Made by a program: the position numbers and the translations under genes. A stretch of 33,451 bases of DNA from Leucocoprinus leucothites (lineage: Eukaryota; Basidiomycota; Agaricomycetes; Agaricales; Agaricaceae). Shown piece by piece: positions 21,147 through 30,452 of the stretch (position 1 is its first letter; each line of letters starts with the position of its first letter). A model generated the notes under the pieces. It saw only the letters and a list, made by a program, of their open reading frames with translations, had not been told where the DNA came from and ran no database searches. Location: positions 1 to 33,451 of the forward strand of contig JAACJO010000076.1 in the NCBI GenBank assembly GCA_013368445.1, given 5' to 3'.

Positions 21147-21700
21147 CGCTAGCCGCAGAGCTCTAGAGGAGGGAGAGGAGGAAGAGTAACTCTATGCTGG
21201 TATACAGTACTTTTGATATGCCGGCGTAGCTGAATACCAAGTGCCTTGAATATCTATAGTCCACTAGTGACTGCTTAGACAAAACCCCTGTAGCAATCGG
21301 GTAGCTGAGTTCGGACCCAGTTCACCAAGAAACAGCACGTCCCACCAGCCCGATTCCCCGTATTTCAAGCAATCCTTTTGAGGCTAATGAACAATGTCCT
21401 AGCGCCCTTGATTCTCTGGTGCCTCGGCTACTCACGCGTTCGGCCACCGAATCGGGAGGTGTTTTGCTTAACTGAGTCACAGGAAGTCTCCGATAGTTGA
21501 GAAGAAAAGACGGTAATAAGTAATGACCGTAACGGCCATGAGCGGCAATGACCCTGCAATTTGAATTTCTTGAGTGTAGTATGTCACCTTATCACATGAA
21601 CACTTGGGCAACGGACCTGGCCCCATATATAGACAAAGTCCGAGCCTGCACAAGTACCTTACCTACGGCCACAGGCCCCCCCAAATCCCTTCACATTAGT
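21147..21700. other. Spacer between tandem F-box-like genes
   Basis: No gene seen. It contains the downstream flank of paralogue 1 and, near the end, a TATA box for paralogue 2. An in-frame upstream ATG at 21548 could extend paralogue 2 by 51 codons, but it lies upstream of that TATA box and has no counterpart in paralogue 1. Confidence 0.55.
21626..21631 (+). promoter_or_regulatory. TATA box of F-box-like paralogue 2
   Basis: CCCATATATAGAC has TATATA 70-75 bp before ATG 21701. Its position favours 21701 over the upstream in-frame ATG at 21548 as the start. Confidence 0.45.
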
Positions 21701-22832
21701 ATGCCTCGAGCTTATCAGAAACCCGCTGAACCAGATAGCATTCGGCGATCCACTGCACTCGTCAGGAACAGTCACCCACAAATCACTTCATCTGGGCCCG
21801 ACAGAAATAACCCAGGCGTGTTCTCGAGATTTAATGACCTCCCAAGAGAGCTGCAGAGGGACATATTCGAGATCGCGTACCAACTTTCCCCAGAGTACCC
21901 AGCTAACTGGGTGCACATCTCACAACAAATCAAAGAGTGGTACGGCACCTTGTTCTACTCACTGCTATTTCAGAATATTCATCCACCATGTCAGGATCGA
22001 ACCCCTGGTCTACGATGACTGCAGATTTTTCATGAGCCGTCATTGGAGGCTCGAACGGTACAAAAGGACATACGATTCCAAGCCAAAAGAGTTTTACGCC
22101 AAGAACGTTAGACGTATCTTCATCGATGAAAATCTTAGAGATAACGACTGCATCGAGCTCAAACTCTTACGTATCTGCGATAACCTGACGAGTCTGGAGT
22201 GTTGGGCGAGATTGCCATTGAAAGATCTAGTTGATATTCTGACAACGAAGAAATGGTCAAATCTCAAGGTCCTCTGTCTCAACATCGATTTAATACCACG
22301 GGACGAAACCACCTTCCATCTAGCATTATTCCAACACGTCACCCATCTCGATATCAAGTCCCAAGATCAACAATTACCTTCCTGGGAGAGCCTTCAATCC
22401 CTCGAGAACCTCACACACATGCGCGTAAACATGCCGGACAAAGAGGAATTTGACTTTGACGAGCTCGTGGCAAGGAGGATCGTAGACAAGGTATACGACA
22501 TCGCGAACGAGGCACGAAAGCATTTCCCTGTCAACTTGAAGTACTTTATCATACTCGTACCTTTTGGGCGCCTTTATTGTGTCCTGACAAGGGGTAGAAG
22601 TGAAACGGAAGTGGATCAGTGGGATAGGTTGGCAGAGCTCGGATTTGGGAAATTTGATCAACGCATCTTGTTGAGCTCCTGCGATGACTGGGAAACATGG
22701 CAGGAGGCCTCTCCCGTCGAGGTGTTCAACCTAGAGCAAGCTTTCACCCTGCTTGAATATCCTAATCTCGAGTTCCCAACTTGGCCCAGGGTTCACGTCG
22801 ATGTAAATGATACATGGGAAGCGTTTGTGTAG
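21701..22832 (+). CDS. F-box/LRR-like protein, paralogue 2
   Basis: Exons 21701-21939 and 21995-22832 encode 358 residues. The 55-nt GTACGG...TGTCAG intron is required, because without it the frame stops at 22018. It sits at exactly the same codon as in paralogue 1 (IKEW|IEPLVYDD). The two proteins align along their length: FSRFNDLPRELQRDIFEIA with FPRFNELPSELQKTIFMIA, LVDILTTKKWSNLKVLCLNI with LVDILTTKTWPRLKTLCLNI, and FPVNLKYFIILVPFG with FPSNLKYFVILIPIG. ATG 21701 (MPRAYQKPAEP) has A at -3, follows a TATA box and matches the start of paralogue 1 (MAPRV). It lacks the long basic N-terminal stretch. Role presumably similar, partner unknown. Confidence 0.8.
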
Positions 22833-23145
22833 AGGAGTCTGGGAGAGAAGGTTTCTAGACCACTTAATCCAAAATCATTGTTACCCAATAATACTTCGTT
22901 GCTGGGCCTTTTAGATCTAATTATAAAGCCGTCCGACGGAAGTCCTGTGAGCAGCAGCATCACTCCACCAAACTGGTATATAAAGACCCAATATTTACAA
23001 GTCAGAGAAACCCGTTCCCCTCCACAGACTTCAAAAAAAACTGCACACAAGTTATATACAGAATAGAAATTCCCTAAAATAACAACGAACAGAAACAGCA
23101 AAAGAAGCCCAAAAGAAAATCTGATCCAAAAAAAAAAGCGGATCA
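22833..23145. other. Convergent 3' spacer
   Basis: A 313-bp AT-rich stretch between the stops of F-box-like paralogue 2 and the Kelch gene, including A-runs around 23034-23040 and 23128-23137. No gene seen. Confidence 0.6.
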
Positions 23146-25034
23146 TCAAGACACCAGCGCCTCAATAGCAAAGCTCGTGACCTGAGGCAAGTAAGCGCTT
23201 GCTGCCAACTCTAATATCTGAACATCGTCAAACGAGGTGAGGCCGTTAAAACCTCCGATGAGGAAGAGTCGACTGTCTGCCAAGACTGCCGCGTGATAGC
23301 CTCTTGGAGATGGAACTTTGCCGTAGACAGCACGCGTTTCGTATTGCAGTGAGACTATAGGATGTACGCCAAAGTTAGAGAACATATATTAATGAAAAGG
23401 ATAGAAGGCGCACCCAGGTTGAGAAGGATCAGTTCGGATGTATATTCTGTGCTGTCGTGGCCGCCGTACAGGAACAAGTAGGATCCGACTTGCGTCGAAC
23501 TATGCGCTAGGCGTTTATATGGTATATTCGTTTTGATGTGTGCCCATTCCCTTGTTTCTAAACACCAGACTCAATGAGCTAATAGGAAGAGAGAACATAC
23601 GAAGTACGTACCCAAATCCAGAGTCCACAGCTCATCGAAACTGTCCTTCCCGTCACTCCCACCAATCACCACCATTATATTGCCGACAAGATTAGCTGTA
23701 TGATATCCCCTCGGTCCCGGCTTTTTCACGCCTTTTGTTTCGATCAACTCCCACTTCATCGTCACGCTTCCGTCCTTATTCCTTCCGCTACCGCTTCTCC
23801 CAAGACCGCCAGCACCATACCCTCCACTCGGGTAGTATCCTCCATATCCTCCACCACCATAGCCGTAGGTCCCATACGGCATCAATCCGCTCACGTCCAG
23901 GGTCCACACATCATCCAACGCGACCATTCCATTCCCACCACCAAACACCCAGATTTTGTTGCCGTTGAGAACGGCAGTATGGGCACGACGTTGTGGTGGT
24001 GTAGGTCCTGGTGCTATGACAGGTCGAGACCAGCGACGAGTTGTGGTATCGAGGATGTAAACAGAGTCGTAGTAGGTCGAAGCGTGGCCACCCCCGATGA
24101 AAACAATTTTTCTGTCGACAAGGGTGGCGCTGTGGGCGCGTGAGGGAGGAGGGATGTCACCCACGCATTCTGGATGGGACCATTGCATTGTTTCTAGATA
24201 TGGTTCTTCAACAAAACGGGTTTATGTTTTAGAAGCTAGCTCTGAGAACGCACCAACGTCTAGACAATAGACATCCCTCCAGCTCTCTCGTTCGTCACAC
24301 CCTCCGAATAACCAAACCACATTATCCACCAGGGTCACACTATGGGCTCTCATTGTCCTATTCGGAATTGCACCAAACACAGGCGCGCGACTCCAATACA
24401 TGCCTGTACTGGGTGCAGCCTCTGCTTCCTTGTCATACACCAATCGTGGGGTGCTCCGCATACGTGGGATATGCACGTCGTTTCTGTCCCTATCACGATG
24501 ACGAGACGAAGACGAAGATTGTCGGGGAGTCGTGCTGCCAGTAGGGCCAGAACCGGAAACACTTGGACTGGAAGTATGGCCAGAACCAGAGCTCCCATTT
24601 ATTGTTGATGTGGTAGACGAGGCTCGTCGCAATGAACTCCTGTGTTGTGATGCACTTGAGCTCTGAGCCTGAGCCTGGGTAGGTGTTTCTGTTCCACTAT
24701 TCCCACTACTCCCGTTTGCCGTCCCAGCCGAAGACGACGAGCCAGAACCCTGTAAATCCGCAGCAGTTGCCGCGATGGACCTTAAACTTGATGTTCGCCT
24801 TGCGGTATGTGAAGTGGTAGCACTTGTACCTGATCTTCCATTGGCTCTATCAGGATGAAGAGAAGAGGAGGATGTTGCAGCGGATGGCATTGAGTATGGT
24901 TGGGTGGAAGTAGAAGCGGATAGAGAAGTCGTGAAATTCTCATCAGAGTCGCGTTCCTCAGGGACATCAGACAAACTGCGTGAGCTCGCCATGGTTGGGG
25001 ACGACGAGCAACTTGAATTAACTATTGATTCCAT
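23146..25034 (-). CDS. Kelch-repeat beta-propeller protein with Ser-rich N-terminus
   Basis: Exons 24254-25034, 23612-24193, 23414-23557 and 23146-23354 (introns 60, 54 and 59 nt) give 571 residues. The first 200 or so residues are low-complexity Ser/Thr/Gly and likely disordered. Six Kelch repeats follow, enough for one propeller, each with the GG doublet and a later W/L-D: VVWLFGGCDERESWRDVYCL, IVFIGGGHASTYYDSVYIL, IWVFGGGNGMVALDDVWTL, MVVIGGSDGKDSFDELWTL, LFLYGGHDSTEYTSELILL and LFLIGGFNGLTSFDDVQIL. Repeat 3 is split by a Gly/Tyr-rich loop (YGYGGGGYGGYYPSGGYG). Kelch propellers are binding scaffolds; no BTB, F-box or signal peptide is seen, so a cytosolic signalling or cytoskeletal adaptor is the best guess. 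Intact on the given sequence. Confidence 0.92.
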
Positions 25035-25248
25035 TTCCCAACAGATTTGACTACACGTGATTAGCTTGGCGCTTGAGACCCAGCTCGTTCCATCCCGTTT
25101 ACTACCATGTCCTCCAATTGTTTTCGAGCAAGTCAGAGCAGAAATTCATCTTAACCATCCCGAAAAACATATTACCGGGAATATTTCGGAACAATTATAT
25201 ACTCTCCAGCATTGCGCAAAATCTCAAAAAGTCCTCTACGTCCGGTGT

Positions 25249-25826
25249 TCAAGTCGTCTCTCCTCGCTCCTTCTGAATCCTCCTAGCATCCCTTACCGCG
25301 GCCTCGTGGATTGCCTCGTAATCGACATCCCTATGTTTCTTTCTCACTTCGCTCTGAGCCTCGGAGGCGAGTGAGCCAGGGGGCGGACGGTAGCCTAATT
25401 CCTTGTGCTCTTCGGACATGAGTTGCCTCACTTGATCTAATCAAGAATAATTCAGAACGGGTGTTAATGTGTTTGGAAGGCGTTGACTTGCCTTCGGAAA
25501 GACTCTGAATGTTCAGTCCCTCGCTCTCTACGCCGACCCGTTCCCTTGCAACCCTGGCTGCATCCTCCCTGGCTGCACCCTCAAGGGTACCAATGTCATG
25601 TTTGACGAGGTTACCTGTAGCATGCTTCGCTGCGGCTGACTGTGCCTCAGACGCCAATGAGCTAGCAGGAGGTCGAAAGCCCAGGTTCTTGTGTTCTTCA
25701 GACATGAGCTTGCTTGCCTCAGCTGAGACACTGACCATCAGCCTCAGATTCAAGTTGACCGACAGGAAGGGACATACCAGCGCTGATTTTGTCGAGGTCG
25801 ATCTTATTCACGTTGAGTCCCGACAT
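25249..25826 (-). CDS. Two-repeat SMP (LEA-type) protein
   Basis: Exons 25778-25826, 25492-25722 and 25249-25436 give 155 residues starting MSGLNVNKIDLDKISA. Two copies of the SMP unit are present: SKLMSEEHKNLGFRPPASSL-ASEAQS in exon 2 and RQLMSEEHKELGYRPPPGSL-ASEAQS in exon 3. The protein is charged, Ala-rich and lacks membrane segments. SMP domains are found in late-embryogenesis-abundant proteins linked to desiccation and stress tolerance in plants, and in fungal homologues. A protective role in spores or dry mycelium is inferred. Intron 2 (25437-25491) begins GC (AAG|GCAAGT) and ends TTAG, a GC-AG intron; reading through it would destroy the second repeat. The gene lies 214 bp upstream of the Kelch start, on the same strand. 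Confidence 0.9.
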
Positions 25827-25861
25827 GATTACAGTAGTTGGGGACGGTACGACCCCCAAGT

Positions 25862-25875
25862 GGATATATATATCC
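25862..25875 (-). promoter_or_regulatory. Palindromic TATA element upstream of the SMP gene
   Basis: GGATATATATATCC is a perfect 14-bp palindrome 36 bp before the SMP ATG. It is the likely TATA box; the palindrome may simply reflect the TA repeat. Confidence 0.5.
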
Positions 25876-26604
25876 GACTTGGAGGCTCCGTGGAGGTAAG
25901 ACTCCCAATTCTACGTCACTAAGTCTATAAATCTGATCCCAGCCTAAGAGCTTTGAGTACCCTCTCGCCCCAATCGACGGTGCATGTGACCTTAGTCGAT
26001 GGACATGAGATCAGAGGCGAACGACTGGATTATGGTGACTATAGCACACAATAGAATGGGGTAAGTATGTTTCTCAATTTACTCGTGCTCCACCTTTAGA
26101 TTGCATTATATATCATTGGATCCCATATAGTTGATTTAGGCGCAACCTGGGTTATTTTTGGATGGAATACCATCCATTTCCGTAATCAGCAAGATGGCAA
26201 AGGCAACGCATCTACCTCCTGGCATATACCGGCGACATTCACTTAGACAGCTATACTCATAATGCCTGACTCCCAATGATTATTCCGCACTGAGCATCAT
26301 TTTCAGGGAACCGGAGACTTATCAGTCCCTCGAATCGTGAAAGTAAATAGCTCTCCGTAGTTTCGTCGCGAATCCTCGACGAGCCAAGCACAGAAGTCTT
26401 GCTCTGAAAGGTGTTTACTGAGCCTATACAATAGTCTGTCGGTCTAGGCAGCCAGAGTAAATCACTGTTTGACAATTACCCATAGAGTGTTGCGTTCCAA
26501 AAAGAGGTCTAGAAATTACATATCTGCGACACACTTAACCGCCCGAGTACCAACAACATGCGATCGTCGTGTCTACCGCTAGCACAGTAGTACTGCAACG
26601 ACGG
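25876..26604. other. Spacer upstream of the SMP gene
   Basis: No gene recognised. A minus-strand open stretch at 26257-26475 and shorter ones have no domain or splice pattern. It includes the distal promoter of the SMP gene and the 3' flank of the secreted-protein gene. Confidence 0.5.
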
Positions 26605-27337
26605 TTAGATACCAAGAGCCATTTTCAAGGTTATCAGAGATCCCGCCAAAACCATTGCACCACTGAGCAGCAAACTTTGAGTGTGCCAGCGACTTTGCGC
26701 CGCGGACGACCGGGTGATTGTGTAGAAAGGCGTAGGGACACCGGTAACCGAAGTGACGCTTGTCCTCGCTCCGGTGCCAGATCCAACCACGTCACCGAAA
26801 ACACACACGCCTCCCGTTCCCTCAAAAGAGCATGAGTGAACAAAGACTTCGGGCCCTTTCTGGAGTGAGAAGGTTTCCACAAGGTCAGTTGCACCTGCTA
26901 CGAAAGTGTCTATGCAACGGAGATGAAATCAGCCACAGTGAGCTGATCGCAGTGGCATTTGAGATAGGATCAATAACACACATGTGCCCGTTTGAGGAAA
27001 GTCCGAAGTTAGAGTCGTTTGGGAAAACGAATTGCCAACCACCTCCTTGGTGTATACGACAGCTTCTTCATAGACGGTCCTTCCGTCCTCCCTGGTACTG
27101 ACAGGGGATATTGTGATCGAGACTCCTTGCGAAATGATAGCGAATCGGCTGGGATCTAGGGCCTCTGTAGTAGTAGGAGTTACACCATATAACGTTACTG
27201 CTTGCCCCAAGCCCGATCTTGAGAGAAAACCACCTGCTTCATCACACGTCTCGAAGAAAAGTAATGAGTGGCAGCTCACCAAGAGTAAGAGCTAAGATGA
27301 GTGAAAGAGTTGCAAAACAAAAGCTCAGAGTCTTCAT
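26605..27337 (-). CDS. Small secreted protein with C-terminal membrane/GPI signal
   Basis: Exons 27280-27337, 26982-27233 and 26605-26909 give 204 residues. ATG 27337 opens a signal peptide (MKTLSFCFATLSLILALTLG). The mature part reads QAVTLYGVTPTTTEALDPSR, GVSITISPVSTREDGRTVYE and VFVHSCSFEGTGGVCVFGD, and ends with a hydrophobic stretch (LLLSGAMVLAGSLITLKMAL) that fits a GPI signal or a single anchor. Four Cys in the mature region could form disulfides. For the last intron I chose acceptor CATAG (26910) because it gives TYTFVAGATDLVETF; an acceptor 12 nt later would also keep frame. The type resembles agaricomycete secreted proteins of unknown function. No enzyme motif is visible. Confidence 0.7.
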
Positions 27338-27806
27338 GAGAGCGATCGAATTGTTATAGGTCCATTAAACGGTCAAACATTGTTTATAATGTCCAGCACA
27401 AGCAACTCAGTACGAATAACATGCAAATGGAGGCAGAAGAAGTACACAACATCATAGATGCCGAAGGTGGCTCGGAGCATAACCCACGCAGAGAGTCGAA
27501 GAGCATGCTAGTACCTCAACACAGCTTCATTCCGATCCGTCCTGCCAGGGCCCAGGACCAGGCTCTGAGCCTACGGAATGACACAAATATGATATCATTC
27601 CGCCTTCGCCGGGGCCTTCAGTGGATGGCCGTGACGCCCGTCGACCATAATGAAAACATAGGAGGATGAAAAAATAGAGGAATCGAGGCCTTGCGTCAGG
27701 GGTATCCTCTTTGCACATGAGCCACCAAGTTAAATTTGAAAGCTAGATATTCATACAATGGAAGGACATCAGAATCGCGTAGTTGGCAGTGTCTTTAGAC
27801 CTTTCT

Positions 27807-28148
27807 TCAGCGGCAGCGCAAAGAGAAACAGAATTTTCCATAGATACAAGATGCCTTCTGGGTCAAGATACTAAGATTCCATGGCATGGCATCAATCCGT
27901 CCGCACCGAGTTCGCCAACTGACGACAAAGAGCCGTAGCGTCCATTGCGTCGATGTACGAGGGATAAGCTCCGCGCGGTTTTTTGATATAGGTATTTTCT
28001 GATTCCAGTGGAGTGACGAGTTGACCTCAAGAAAATTTCGTACATGAGTATAAGCCGCGAGTCTGCAATTATGGGTTGAGGTGGCAAGGCGAGTGTAGCG
28101 GGGGAGGAGGATACTAGCCACAGCGTTCCTGAGCATTGTTAAAGTCAT
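27807..28148 (-). CDS. Weak ORF, possible mitochondrial protein
   Basis: A single uninterrupted ATG-initiated ORF of 113 codons. The N-terminus (MLRNAVASILLPRYTRLATS from residue 5) has Arg and hydroxyl residues and no acid, like a mitochondrial presequence. The rest has no family resemblance I know, and no introns or promoter are evident. It may be chance. Confidence 0.2.
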   Translation of the reverse strand: MTLTMLRNAVASILLPRYTRLATSTHNCRLAAYTHVRNFLEVNSSLHWNQKIPISKNRAELIPRTSTQWTLRLFVVSWRTRCGRIDAMPWNLSILTQKASCIYGKFCFSLRCR

Positions 28149-28193
28149 GGCGGGATCACGGGCTGTGACGTAGCTGGTTTATCCAAGCACAAG

Positions 28194-28221
28194 CACCTTC
28201 ACCTTCACCTTCACCTTCACC
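28194..28221. repeat. CACCTT hexanucleotide tandem repeat
   Basis: Four and a half direct copies of CACCTT. On the minus strand it would encode alternating Gly-Glu. Confidence 0.9.
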
Positions 28222-28735
28222 ACGACCACGGAGGAAGGCACTACCTCCATAGACCCCAAGGTCTTCAGCCGTTTGACGCCAAGAACTTCGGCGAAAATTT
28301 GTTTTAGTTGACCGGCACATCATAAAAGAACACCTGGAACGAAGCACAGTACAGTACATCTTACACCAATGGGGGTTCCTCTGCCGACTGTGAGCATTTG
28401 TGCACAATCAACGCTAGGAATACTGGAGGACTTGAGCACCTGGCCCGGTGCACTCATTAGAGGCTTGAGTCGCTCATTGTGTGATGTGGTAGTGTTGGAT
28501 GGATGTTGGGTATAAAATTGTTGCTGCCAATCCGAAGCTAATAGCCATGATACACTGAACTGGATTCAGGTTTATGTGCAGATATCGCTGTTGGTATAAT
28601 TAAGAAGAAATTACATGTGTTTGTCAGATACGAATGTCCATGATGAATACGTAGTGTACATTATTCCTGCAGATTTACTCAGTTGCATGTTAATTCTACG
28701 CCAGTGGCTTGACTCACCCTAAAATCACCATTTAT

Positions 28736-29753
28736 TCATTTCTCGAGTTCAGCTGAAGCAGACAGCGCCTTGTAAGGAGTCGTTGCCGATACATTCTCGT
28801 CCATCAGGAAATATTGCTGAAACTCCTCGAGTCCTCATCTCCATAATTCTTCAAATCCGGGCTGACAGGGATCGGGTCGTACTTGGCCAACAACGCTCTG
28901 ACTTTTGACAAAGCAGAGGCACGCTTGGCATCCGAGCTGAAGAGGATGTCGAAAATCCACTTAGGTTGGAATACGATCGTGACACCTTTAGCGTATCTCG
29001 TCCTCCTCTGTTGATGCGCGGGAGTTTGGATGACAGTGAAGAATGGTTCACCAGCGAAGCAGAAGCACCATTTCGCGTCATCGATCGTCTGGGGGATATC
29101 CACCGGCCAGGGTTTCTTGTCAACCTTCGCACATCCATCGAGGAGTTTCCAGAAGAGAGTCTGGTACTCATCAACGGTGCGCGGGTTGGGATTCTGTTTG
29201 GCAAGAAGGACGAGGGAGGTGTTGGGACCTAGCGAACGGGCTTTGGGTAGGTAGTCAGAGAGACGTCTGCGAGAGTACGAATGTGGCGAGGGTCGGAGAG
29301 ATCGTCAGAGTCAATGAAGACGTAGACTTGGTTGTCGGCTTTGAATCCCTTGGTAGCGTAGATACAAGGGAAGATAAGTTCCTCGTCAAGGAGAACTCGG
29401 ACGTAGTCGTCGTAGGCGGTTCGTTGCCAGGTACCCTCAGGGTACATTTCAGTCACTTGAGCACTGGAGAGAACGTCAGCATCTAGATTTAACAAGTAAA
29501 AAGATCCTCATACCGAGTCAAAGGTTTGGTAGGAGCCGACACGGCGGTCGACAATGTCCTCTCAATCGTAGTCTGAGTTGATGTTAGTTGGACGGTTATT
29601 GTAGAGAGATGCCGACGTTACCTTGGCCTCCTCCGTTCGGGTTGTCAACTCCTTAAGGATGACGGGTAGCCTGTCGTATGCGACAAGGCCAACAAGTGCC
29701 AATAGAGCACCACCGAAGAGGTAAGAAGAGGTGTTGGACAAAGTGGTCTCCAT
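28736..29753 (-). pseudogene. YqcI/YcgG-type heme N-oxygenase-like protein, frameshifted
   Basis: ATG 29753 begins METTLSNTSSYLFGG and a membrane-anchor-like helix (GGALLALVGLVAYDRLPVIL). A 49-nt intron (29573-29621) leads to TTIERTLSTAVSAPTKPLTR. The conserved domain follows in pieces: RTAYDDYVRVLLDEELIFPC, NPNPRTVDEYQTLFWKLL, CFCFAGEPFFTVIQTPAHQQ, RYAKGVTIVFQPKWIFDILF and YDPIPVSPDLKNYGD. These match the YqcI/YcgG family, whose characterised bacterial members GntA and DcsA are heme-dependent N-hydroxylases of guanidino compounds. Frame is lost near 29500-29520 (a 31-bp GT...AG stretch too short for a normal intron), at a TCTCT run near 29256-29262, and near 28826 where the natural C-terminus (FQQYFLMDEN, stop at 28736) reads one frame away. 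Residues between the breaks are well preserved, so this is either very recent decay or sequence error. Confidence 0.75.
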
Positions 29754-30452
29754 TTCTGAATCAAGTGTTTAAGGGAACTAGAAGATCGTTGAAATGAGAT
29801 ACGATGAGAGGATATTGGAAACTCGAGCTCACCGTTCAGTTTAAATACCGTTTCAAATCTGCGGATGATATATGGGAGCAATTCCATCTTCAATTCCGCA
29901 GAAACTCAACAGTAGTCGAGCGGCATCGAAGGAAGCTGTCTTGCCGACGCAGGAAGTCTTTTCTCGCAAAGAAAGGTGGGTACCAGTGAGCAAACCACAT
30001 AGGGTCTAGGCTCAACATTGACAGTAGAAGAGATAATTCATGAGAGGCACTAGAGCTCTGGATGACTTTGAGAGGTTGGTGCCGAAGAGTGAAGCTCAGA
30101 GCGGGAGCATATGTGAAAGAATTGAGATGAATTTCGAGTTCTTGTCGGATGGTCTGGATGGTGGAAGTAGAAAGCAAGCGCAACGAATGCGCCGGCAATT
30201 TGATGTCTTCTGATTGCCGGCCTTAAATCATCAATTGACCAAGCTTCACGCCTTCAGGACGCCTGTTATTTTTGGCAACCACACGTGTAATTCGCCAATC
30301 TCCCCGCTTGCGCGATGGCTACAGGACGCGGCAGGGACGGGTGGAACATAACTACACCGTACAATTTTAGTTAGATAAAAATAAGCTATTCAGAGCCTAG
30401 ATTGGAATTTGAAGAACTCCGAAACATCAATTTGTCGGTTTGTGGAGAAAGA
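29754..30452. other. Spacer between N-oxygenase-like and GH28 genes
   Basis: A minus-strand open stretch at 29890-30198 (contains SLDPMWFAHWYPPFF) starts at a non-ATG codon and matches nothing I know. Otherwise this is promoter sequence for the N-oxygenase-like gene and 3' flank of GH28. Confidence 0.45.

Larger units (their letters stand above)
27338..28735. other. Mostly unassigned 1.4 kb stretch
   Basis: I see no recognised gene. It holds a six-base tandem repeat, one weak minus-strand ORF that is listed separately, and a minus-strand open stretch (28156-28407) whose GEGEGE end comes from that repeat. AT content rises toward 28560-28740, the 3' flank of the N-oxygenase-like gene. Confidence 0.5.

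Noticed and set aside
23700..24143. 147-codon plus-strand ORF
   Set aside because: Antisense to the second Kelch exon, whose blades and splice sites are clear.
24342..24608. 88-codon plus-strand ORF
   Set aside because: Antisense to the first Kelch exon, with no independent support.
28194..28221. CRISPR-like or regulatory repeat
   Set aside because: Perfect head-to-tail hexamers without spacers; a simple microsatellite in eukaryotic DNA.
29500..29530. 31-bp GTATGAG...TCTAG segment as an intron
   Set aside because: Shorter than any other intron in the window (minimum about 45 nt), and the phases on either side do not match; treated as an indel site.
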